DNA of 8,392 nucleotides, from contig JAFAWJ010000304.1 of NCBI GenBank assembly GCA_019242065.1, positions 1 to 8,392 on the forward strand, in the 5' to 3' direction. This document shows positions 1-5,717 of the stretch, piece after piece. The stretch's first letter is position 1. Every line of letters begins with the position of its first letter. The notes beneath the pieces were generated by a model that made no database searches, had not been told where the DNA came from, and saw nothing but the letters and a program-made list of their open reading frames with translations. A program made the position numbers and the translations under genes. Source of the stretch: Chloroflexota bacterium (GTDB taxonomy: Bacteria; Chloroflexota; UBA6077; CF-72).

Positions 1-116
1 AGGGGCACTACGCGCTGGATCCGAAGGTCGTGGCCGCGTACCCACCGGCGGATGTGACCGTGGAGCGCATCGGCGACCTGGCGCGGCTCGAGCGTCATGC
101 GCTGCTGGGTGGCTAA
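1..116 (+). CDS. 3' end of an unidentified gene (partial, C-terminal 37 residues)
   Basis: The window opens inside a plus-strand reading frame whose codons begin at position 3 and end in TAA at 114-116. The visible peptide starts GHYALDPKVVAAYPP and ends ERHALLGG. I do not recognise the family. Coding status is supported by third codon positions that are overwhelmingly G or C, as in the neighbouring genes, and by the frame staying open to a stop that abuts the convergent E2 gene. The other plus-strand frames look less like coding sequence: one stops early, the other lacks the codon bias. The gene converges on the E2 gene and the two ends overlap by four bases (113-116). No function is proposed. 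Confidence 0.5.
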   Translation, partial: GHYALDPKVVAAYPPADVTVERIGDLARLERHALLGG

Positions 117-1606
117 ACCAGCAGGAGCATCGGCTTTTCGAGCAGCGCTCTGAGCGCTTGCAGGTAGCGGGCGCCGATCGCGCCGTCGAGCGCGCGATGG
201 TCGACCGACAGCGTCAGCCGCACGCGGTCACGCAGCGCGATCTGGCCGTCGTGCGCGGCGGGTTCGCGAACGATGGCCCCGACCGCCAGGATCGCCGCCT
301 CGGGCGGATTGATGACCGCCTCGAACTGGTCGACGCCGAACATGCCCAGGTTGCTGACCGAGAACGTGCCGCCCGAGTACTCGTTGGGCTGCAGCTTGCC
401 GGCGTTGGCGCGTTCGGCAAGGTCGTGCGCTTCGCGAGCGATCTGGCCGACGGACTTCTGGTCCGCGTCGCGGATGACCGGCACGATCAGGCCACGCTCG
501 GTCGCCACGGCAATGCCGACGTGGACGTGGCGGTGGCGAATCAGGGCGTCCTCGGCAAACGAGACGTTGACCTCAGGGACCTGGCGGATGGCCAGGGCGG
601 CGCCTTTGACGATCAGATCGTTGAAGCTGATCTTGATGTTGTCGGCCTGCTGGTTGATCTGGGTGCGGAGTGCGCCGAGGTCGGTGGCGTCGACGGTGGT
701 GGTCAGGTAGAAGTGGGGGACGGTGCGCTTGCTGTCGGCGAGGCGGCGGGCGATGGTGCGGCGCATCTGGGAGAGGGGGATGCGCTCGTCATCGGTCGCA
801 GCCGGCGGTGAGGCTGGCTGCTCGCGGGCGCCGGAAGATTCTGGAGCTGGCTGCTCGGGGGTCTCGGTCGGCTGGCCTTCAGGTGACTGCCCGTTAGCGG
901 GAGGCTGCGCGCTCTGTGGCGCAGCGGGGCCGTTGACGGCGGCTTCGACGTCGGCGCGCACGACGCGGCCCTGGGGCCCACTGCCGCTGATGCCTGAGAG
1001 GTCAAGGCCATGTTCGGCGGCGAGGTGGCGCGCCATAGGCGAGGCGCGGACCTTGCCGTTGGCGGGGCCGATGTCTTGTCGAGATGAAGCTTGTTCACCA
1101 GAGGACGGTTGGTCGGTCGACGACTCTTCAACCGATGTAATGGAAGATGGCTGGTCCGCCGAGGGCTCCTCAACCGCCGTGGTCGAGGACGGCTGCTCGG
1201 TCGACGACTGGGTCTCGGAATCGACTCCGTCCGCGGCGGGGGTGTTCTCGCGGCTGATGTCCTGTCCAGACGTATCTTCAACTGAAGAGGACGTCTCTTC
1301 CACCGAAGACCCCGAAGTCGACTGGTCGGCCGACGACTGCGCGGGCTGTGCCTCGCCCGCGGCGGCGGCCTTCCCCGTGCCGATCCGCGCCACTGGCTTG
1401 CCAATCGCCACCGTGCTGCCCTCGGGCGCCAGGATCTCCTGCAAGGTGCCGGCCTCGAACGCCGTCAGGTCCATCGTCGCCTTGTCGGTCTCAATCTGGG
1501 CGATCACGTCGCCCTTGTTGACCTGCTCGCCCGGCTGCTTGAGCCAGGCCGCGATGGTGCCCTCCTCCATCGTGTCGCTCAGCCGCGGCATGGTGACCTC
1601 GGCCAT
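113..1606 (-). CDS. pdhC: Dihydrolipoamide acetyltransferase, E2 core of a pyruvate dehydrogenase-type complex
   Basis: This 497-residue E2 forms the cubic or dodecahedral core and moves the acetyl group from E1 to coenzyme A on a swinging lipoyl arm. One lipoyl domain spans residues 1-78, with the lipoyl lysine K42 in ETDKATM. A long Ser/Thr/Glu/Asp-rich linker covers about 79-184. The peripheral subunit-binding domain lies at about 185-225 (RASPMARHLAAEHG then GSGPQGRVVRADV). A second Pro/Ala/Glu-rich linker runs to about 272. The acyltransferase domain fills 273-497 and carries the catalytic HRALDG motif, H470 and D474. The ATG start gives the canonical MAEVTMPRLSDTMEEG beginning and shares its A with the E1 beta stop (TGATG), so translation is probably coupled; no Shine-Dalgarno is visible. 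Acetoin or branched-chain acyl specificity is possible, but the PDH-like E1 alpha favours acetyl. No E3 gene follows. Confidence 0.95.
   Translation of the reverse strand: MAEVTMPRLSDTMEEGTIAAWLKQPGEQVNKGDVIAQIETDKATMDLTAFEAGTLQEILAPEGSTVAIGKPVARIGTGKAAAAGEAQPAQSSADQSTSGSSVEETSSSVEDTSGQDISRENTPAADGVDSETQSSTEQPSSTTAVEEPSADQPSSITSVEESSTDQPSSGEQASSRQDIGPANGKVRASPMARHLAAEHGLDLSGISGSGPQGRVVRADVEAAVNGPAAPQSAQPPANGQSPEGQPTETPEQPAPESSGAREQPASPPAATDDERIPLSQMRRTIARRLADSKRTVPHFYLTTTVDATDLGALRTQINQQADNIKISFNDLIVKGAALAIRQVPEVNVSFAEDALIRHRHVHVGIAVATERGLIVPVIRDADQKSVGQIAREAHDLAERANAGKLQPNEYSGGTFSVSNLGMFGVDQFEAVINPPEAAILAVGAIVREPAAHDGQIALRDRVRLTLSVDHRALDGAIGARYLQALRALLEKPMLLLV
1100..1198 (-). repeat. Tandem 14-residue (42-base) repeat inside the E2 linker
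   Basis: Within the first E2 linker, residues 137-150 (EQPSSTTAVEEPSA) and 151-164 (DQPSSITSVEESST) are successive copies of one 14-residue unit, followed by a third partial copy, DQPSS (165-169). At DNA level the two full copies occupy 1157-1198 and 1115-1156 and have diverged, while the phase is exact. Nearby SVEET and SVEDT (101-112) look like remnants of the same composition. E2 linkers are flexible tethers for the lipoyl domain and change length easily by in-frame duplication, which this looks like. Confidence 0.75.
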
Positions 1607-2664
1607 CAGGCAACCGTCGTGCGCGCGCGATAGCCGCTGGCGTCCAGCGTCATTTTGATGGTCTCGACCAGGTTGGTCGCCTTGGGCAGCGCCGCCTGCT
1701 CCATCACCTTGGCGTACGGCAGCGGCACCTCGGCCTGCGCCACGCGCCGGATGGGGGCGTCGAGATAGTCGAAGGCGCCCTCTTGGATGGTGGCGACCAG
1801 CTCGGCGCCCACGCCGTAGGAGTACCAGTCCTCTTCGACCACCACGCAGCGACTGGTCTTCTTGACCGACTCGATCAACGTCGGCCGGTCGAGCGGGCGC
1901 AGCGAGCGCACGTCGATGACCTCGATCGAGATGCCCTCGTCCTTCTCCAGGCGCCGCGCGACCTCGAGGGCGACCACCGACATGCGCGAGTAGCCGATCA
2001 GCGTCAGGTCCGACCCGGGCTTCATGATGGCCGCGGTGCCGATCTGGACGCCGTCGTTACCCGAGGCACCCGCGGCCTGGCCATTGCTCGCAGCGCCGCG
2101 GTCGCCAAGGCCAGGCACCTCGCCCTTGGTGTTGTACAGGGCCAGATTCTCCAGGAAGATGACCGGGTCGTCGTCGCGAATGGCGGACTTGAGCAGCCCG
2201 CGCGCGTCGGCAGGTGTGGCGGGCGCGACCACCTTCAAGCCGGGGATATACGCGTACCAGCTCGAAAAATTCTGCGAGTGTGTCGCGGCGAGCTGCTGAC
2301 CGCCGCCTTCGGGGGTGCGCAGGACCATCGGCACGCGCGCCTGGCCCCCGAACATGTAGTGGATTTTGGACGCGCAATTGACGATCTGGTCCAGCGCGAG
2401 GAGGCTGAAGTTGACGGTCATGATCTCGACCACCGGTCGCAAGCCGAGCATGGCCGCCCCGATCGCGGCCCCGACGAAGCCCTCCTCGGCGATCGGCGTG
2501 TCGACGACGCGTTCGGCGCCGAACTCTTTGAGGAGGCCGGCGGTGATCTTGTACGAGCCCTCGAACTGGCCGATCTCTTCGCCCATCAGGATCACCGAGG
2601 GGTCGCGGCGCATCTCTTCGGCCAGGGTGTCGTGCAGCGCCTGGCGGTAGGTGACTACTGCCAC
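1606..2664 (-). CDS. pdhB: Pyruvate dehydrogenase E1 component, beta subunit
   Basis: This 352-residue beta chain pairs with E1 alpha as the alpha2-beta2 thiamine-diphosphate decarboxylase that feeds the E2 lipoyl arm. It begins VTYRQALHDTLAEEMRRDP and keeps the family landmarks: MGEEIG at 27-32, DTPIAEEGFVG at 55-65 with E60 matching the glutamate that contacts the thiamine aminopyrimidine, and THSQNFSSWY at 128-137 with H129 matching the active-site histidine. The C-terminal transketolase-like domain follows (VIDVRSLRPLD, 249-259). The start is a GTG, chosen because it gives the family's usual N-terminus; it lies inside the last codons of E1 alpha, overlapping by 10 bases, with no clear Shine-Dalgarno. 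A Gly/Ala/Asn-rich segment at about 185-205 interrupts the usual run between NTKGEVP and the following strand. A branched-chain or acetoin E1 is the alternative. Confidence 0.94.
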   Translation of the reverse strand: MAVVTYRQALHDTLAEEMRRDPSVILMGEEIGQFEGSYKITAGLLKEFGAERVVDTPIAEEGFVGAAIGAAMLGLRPVVEIMTVNFSLLALDQIVNCASKIHYMFGGQARVPMVLRTPEGGGQQLAATHSQNFSSWYAYIPGLKVVAPATPADARGLLKSAIRDDDPVIFLENLALYNTKGEVPGLGDRGAASNGQAAGASGNDGVQIGTAAIMKPGSDLTLIGYSRMSVVALEVARRLEKDEGISIEVIDVRSLRPLDRPTLIESVKKTSRCVVVEEDWYSYGVGAELVATIQEGAFDYLDAPIRRVAQAEVPLPYAKVMEQAALPKATNLVETIKMTLDASGYRARTTVA

Positions 2665-3749
2665 GCGGTCTGCCCGGGCAGGGCCGAAGGCTGATTGGGC
2701 ACCTCGGTGGCGTAACTGAACTCGAACAGCTTCTCGGGGTTCGGCGCGGCGCTCTCGTCGGCGAATTCGACCGCGCCCTCGACGATTTGCTGGACCTCGT
2801 CATCGAGGTGATCGAGCGCTTTGGAGTCGACGTGACCCTGGTCGCGCAGTTGCTCGGCGAGATGCTTGATCGGATCCGCGCCGCGAATACGTCGCAGGTA
2901 GTCCTCCTGGCGGTAGCGATCGGGATCGACCACCGAATGGCCTCGGAGTCGAAAGCTGTGCGCGTTGAGCAGCGTCGGCGTGTGGTCCGCACGGGCACGC
3001 TCGACGGCCTCGTGGGTGGCATCGCGCATGGCGAGCACGTCGTTGCCGTCGACTTCGACGCCTGGCATGCCGTAGGCGCACGCCTTCTCGTGCAGCGCGG
3101 CGACCGCCGAGCCCGCCTCGACGGTGGTGCCCATGCCGTAGCCGTTGTTGACGATCACGTAGACGATGGGCAGCTTCCACAGCGCCGCGAGATTGAGGGA
3201 TTCGTGGAAGGCGCCGATGTTGGTCGTCGCGTCGCCCATCTGGCAGACGACGACGTCCGTGTCCTTCTTGCGCTGGATGGCCAGGGCGGCGCCGGTGGCC
3301 ACGGGCAGTTGGGCGCCGACGATGGCGTAGCCGCCCATCAGGCGTCTGTCGATATCGAACAGGTGCATGGAGCCGCCGCGGCCGTGCGAGACGCCGGTTT
3401 CGCGGCCGAACAGCTCGGCCATGACTTTGTCGGGATCGATGCCGCGGGCCAGGGCGTAGCCGTGCTCGCGGTAGTTGGTGAACAGGTAGTCGGTCGGCTG
3501 CATGCCGGCGGCCAGGCCAACGCACGTGGCTTCTTCGCCCAGGTTGAGATGGCAGTAGCCGCCGATCTTGGCGCGCTGGTACATCTCGGCGGTCTTTTCC
3601 TCGAAGCGGCGGATGAGCAGCATCTGGCGGTAAAGGCCGAGCAGCTCGTCGGCGTTCATCGATTTTTTGTCTGGCCGCGTGTGCCGGTCAGCAGCGGCGC
3701 GGCCGTTGACGCTGGGCTTTGGGCTGGTGCGCGCTGCGCGGGGGCTCAC
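2655..3749 (-). CDS. pdhA: Pyruvate dehydrogenase E1 component, alpha subunit
   Basis: The 364-residue alpha chain binds thiamine diphosphate and decarboxylates pyruvate with E1 beta. It closely follows the mitochondrial-type PDH alpha pattern: RQMLLIRRFEEKTAEMY (41-57), CHLNLGEEATCVGLAAG (66-82), PTDYLFTNYREHGYALARG (85-103), GRGGSMHLFD (123-132), GGYAIVGAQLPVATGAALA (139-157) and ALWKLPIVYVIVNNGYGMGT (189-208). The cofactor motif is G172-D173-A174 to N201-N202, so the usual GDG is GDA. RLRGHSVVDPDRYR (267-280) matches the loop that is phosphorylated in animal PDH and holds a key histidine (H271). The GTG at 3749 has a weak AGAAGA upstream; an ATG at residue 31 (position 3659) would remove a basic, unconserved tail and is a credible alternative start. 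The gene follows a 44-base AT-rich spacer. Specificity for pyruvate is inferred from similarity. Confidence 0.94.
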   Translation of the reverse strand: MSPRAARTSPKPSVNGRAAADRHTRPDKKSMNADELLGLYRQMLLIRRFEEKTAEMYQRAKIGGYCHLNLGEEATCVGLAAGMQPTDYLFTNYREHGYALARGIDPDKVMAELFGRETGVSHGRGGSMHLFDIDRRLMGGYAIVGAQLPVATGAALAIQRKKDTDVVVCQMGDATTNIGAFHESLNLAALWKLPIVYVIVNNGYGMGTTVEAGSAVAALHEKACAYGMPGVEVDGNDVLAMRDATHEAVERARADHTPTLLNAHSFRLRGHSVVDPDRYRQEDYLRRIRGADPIKHLAEQLRDQGHVDSKALDHLDDEVQQIVEGAVEFADESAAPNPEKLFEFSYATEVPNQPSALPGQTAWQ

Positions 3750-3793
3750 AATCTTCTAACCATAACAGCACTCTCATATGAAGGGAGAAGGTG
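3750..3793 (-). promoter_or_regulatory. AT-rich spacer before E1 alpha, possible internal promoter
   Basis: By my count 26 of 44 bases are A or T in an otherwise GC-rich window. Reading the minus strand, TGTTATGGT resembles an extended -10 element (TG, one base, TATGGT) ending 13 bases before the GTG, but I see no convincing -35 at the right distance. An 8-base perfect palindrome, TCATATGA, lies at 3774-3781 and could be an operator half or chance. The composition break between the permease and E1 alpha genes makes this the best candidate for a separate PDH promoter; the assignment is tentative. Confidence 0.25.
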
Positions 3794-4726
3794 TCAAAGA
3801 CTCGGGTCGAGGGCGTCGCGGAGCCCGTCGCCGGCCAGGTTGATGCACAGGACGGTCAGGAAGATGGCGATGCCGGGGAAGGTTGCGAGATTGGGGTTCG
3901 AGAAGATGTAGCTGCGGCCCTCGCCCAGCATGGCGCCCCACTCGGGGGTCGGCGGCTGCACGCCGAGGCCCAGGAAGCCCAGGCCGGCGGCGGTCAGGAT
4001 CGTCGCGCCAATGCCGAGGGTGGCCTGGATGACCATCGGCGCCAGCGCGTTGGGCAGGATGTGACGCACGATGATGACTGGTCCGCGGGCGCCGGCCGCT
4101 CGCGCGGCATCCACATACGCCCGCGAGCGAATCGAGAGGGTTGTCGCCCGCGTCAAGCGCACGAACGCGGGCACCACCCCCAGGCCGACGGCCAGGATGA
4201 CGTTGTTGATGCCCACCCCCAGGACGGCCACCAGCGACAGGGCCAGCAGGAAGCCGGGTAACGAGAGGAACACGTCGATCACGCGCTGGACCACCAGGTC
4301 AAGCCAGCCGCCGTAAAAGCCGCACAATGTGCCGCACGGCACGCCGATGACGAGTCCGACGCTGACGGCGGCGAAGCCGATCAGCAGCGAGTAGCGGGCG
4401 CCGTAGGCCAGGCGGGCCAGGATGTCGCGGCCGAGGTGGTCGGTGCCGAGCAAGTGCGCCGCGGACGGCTCGAGGAGCTTCTGGTCGAGCTGGGTTTGCT
4501 CGGGGTCGTAGGTGGTGGCCAGCGGCGCGGCCAGGGCGACGACGGCGAACAGGCACAGGACCAGGACGCCGGCCAGGGCGCCGCGGTTGCGGCAGAAGCG
4601 CTGCAGGCCGCGGCGTAGCTCCGAGGGGCGGTCGCTGTCGCGGCGACCGTTGTTCCAGGCGGGGGCTTCGGCGTCGGCGACTTGCGCCGGACTCGCCGGG
4701 ACGTCGCTCACCCGCAGGCTACTCAT
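3794..4726 (-). CDS. ABC transporter permease, DppC/OppC type (peptide/nickel importer)
   Basis: A 310-residue inner-membrane permease of the binding-protein-dependent transport family. After a polar cytoplasmic tail (1-48) comes a first membrane segment near 49-70, then the family signature LGTDHLGRDILARLAYGAR (93-111) and further hydrophobic segments near 112-134, 150-170, 172-190, 229-256 and 281-299. The cytoplasmic EAA loop that docks the ATPase is YVDAARAAGARG followed by HILPN (204-226). The protein ends GDGLRDALDPSL, as is usual for DppC-like subunits. It starts with ATG 10 bases after the DppB-type gene's stop codon, with no evident Shine-Dalgarno, so the two are co-transcribed. It should pair with that permease and with the lipoprotein upstream. 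The exact substrate (dipeptides, oligopeptides, nickel, opines or glutathione) cannot be read from the sequence. Confidence 0.93.
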   Translation of the reverse strand: MSSLRVSDVPASPAQVADAEAPAWNNGRRDSDRPSELRRGLQRFCRNRGALAGVLVLCLFAVVALAAPLATTYDPEQTQLDQKLLEPSAAHLLGTDHLGRDILARLAYGARYSLLIGFAAVSVGLVIGVPCGTLCGFYGGWLDLVVQRVIDVFLSLPGFLLALSLVAVLGVGINNVILAVGLGVVPAFVRLTRATTLSIRSRAYVDAARAAGARGPVIIVRHILPNALAPMVIQATLGIGATILTAAGLGFLGLGVQPPTPEWGAMLGEGRSYIFSNPNLATFPGIAIFLTVLCINLAGDGLRDALDPSL

Positions 4727-4736
4727 CCGCTGGCGC

Positions 4737-5657
4737 TCACGCGTACTGGATTCTCGGATCGATCATCCCGTAGAGGACGTCGACCGCCAGGTTGACCAGG
4801 ATGAACAGCGCCGCGAAGGTCAGCACGACGCCCTGGACTACGGGGTAGTCGCGCGCAAAGAGCGCGTCCACCAGCAGCTGGCCCATACCCGGCCAGCCGA
4901 AGACCGTCTCGGTCAGGACCGCGCCGCCCAGCAGCGTGCCGAACTGATGGCCGATCACCGTCACGATGGGCAACATCGCGTTACGCAGAGCGTGGCCATA
5001 GATGACGACGCGCTCCATCTGGCCTTTGGCGCGCGCAGTGCGCACGTAGTCGGTGCGCAGCACCTCGAGCATGGTCGAGCGCGTCATGCGGGCGATCAGC
5101 GCCACCGAGAAGGCGGCCAGGGTGAGGGTGGGCAGGATCCAGGCGCCCGGATCCTGGGAGCCGGCGGCGGGCAACCACTGCAGCTTGATCGCGAAGACGA
5201 CGATCAGCATCAGGCCGAACCAGTAGACGGGCATCGAGATGCCGAAGAGCATCAGGGCCGAGATGACCACGTCGAGGCGCTGATTGTGGTACAGCGCGGC
5301 GACCACGCCGCCGGCGATGCCCAGCAAGGCGGCCAGGGCGATGCTGGTGGCGGCGAGCTCGATGGTCCAGGGCAGGCGGGCCAGGACCTCGTACATGACG
5401 GGCTGGCCGGTGCGCACCGAGGTGCCCAGGTCGAAGTGGGCCAGGCGCATAAGAAACTGGGCGTACTGGACGGGCGCGGGCTGGTCGAGGCCGAGCTGGT
5501 GGCGGATGGTCTCGACGTCGGTTTCGCTGGCGAGGAGTCCGGCGACGATGCGGGCGGGGTCGCCCGGTAGCAGCCGCAGCATGAGAAAGACGACGATCGA
5601 CACTCCCAGGAGCGTCGGCACCGCGGCGACCAGGCGACGAGCGACGTAGTGCAGCAC
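4737..5657 (-). CDS. ABC transporter permease, DppB/OppB type (peptide/nickel importer)
   Basis: A 306-residue permease that forms the transmembrane channel with the DppC-type subunit. The N-terminus has the DppB signature: a first membrane segment at 9-29 leading into RLLPGDPARIVAG (28-40), then a periplasmic region with LGLDQPAPVQYAQFL (55-69) and DLGTSVRTGQPV (76-87). Further hydrophobic segments lie near 100-122, 131-158, 173-190, 229-250 and 276-296. The EAA loop is YVRTARAKGQ followed by GHALRN (204-226). TETVFGWPGMGQLLVDAL (249-266) and the terminal DPRIQYA are also typical. The start is GTG, selected because it begins MLHYVARRL, the usual DppB opening; no Shine-Dalgarno is seen. It lies 60 bases after the lipoprotein gene and 10 bases before its partner permease. 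Substrate is unassigned. Confidence 0.93.
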   Translation of the reverse strand: MLHYVARRLVAAVPTLLGVSIVVFLMLRLLPGDPARIVAGLLASETDVETIRHQLGLDQPAPVQYAQFLMRLAHFDLGTSVRTGQPVMYEVLARLPWTIELAATSIALAALLGIAGGVVAALYHNQRLDVVISALMLFGISMPVYWFGLMLIVVFAIKLQWLPAAGSQDPGAWILPTLTLAAFSVALIARMTRSTMLEVLRTDYVRTARAKGQMERVVIYGHALRNAMLPIVTVIGHQFGTLLGGAVLTETVFGWPGMGQLLVDALFARDYPVVQGVVLTFAALFILVNLAVDVLYGMIDPRIQYA

Positions 5658-5717
5658 AACCGACGATGACCGGGGGTCAGTCTACCCCTCAGTCGCGGGT
5701 TACGGGTCGCGGGTGAG
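5658..5717. repeat. 60-base spacer with a short direct repeat
   Basis: The gap between the binding-protein stop and the first permease start contains two copies of GTCGCGGGT (5692-5700 and 5706-5714, plus strand), spaced 14 bases apart. A 5-base inverted pair (GGGGT at 5673-5677, ACCCC at 5684-5688, 6-base loop) also lies here, but there is no T-run, so I do not call a terminator. In binding-protein operons a hairpin at this junction often protects the 5' mRNA segment; this one looks too weak to assert that. Confidence 0.4.

Noticed and set aside
723..1658. Long open frame on the plus strand opposite the E2 gene
   Set aside because: It lies wholly antisense to a well-supported E2 with intact domains; its Ser/Glu/Asp/Gly-rich translation mirrors the linker. 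High GC content removes stop codons from antisense frames.
2057..3022. 321-codon minus-strand open frame overlapping both E1 genes in another frame
   Set aside because: Spans the E1 alpha/E1 beta junction out of frame with both, Arg/Pro/Ser-rich, no recognisable domain.
2787..3911. 374-codon plus-strand open frame opposite E1 alpha
   Set aside because: Its low-complexity translation rich in Val, Asp, His and Gly resembles no known family, and it crosses the E1 alpha/permease boundary. A GC-driven shadow.
4512..5570. 352-codon plus-strand open frame opposite the permease genes
   Set aside because: Antisense to two clear permeases; the His/Asp/Gln/Gly-rich translation has no family features.
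5673..5688. GGGGT/ACCCC inverted pair as a possible terminator
   Set aside because: Stem of only five pairs with no following T-run on either strand, and located inside an apparent operon.
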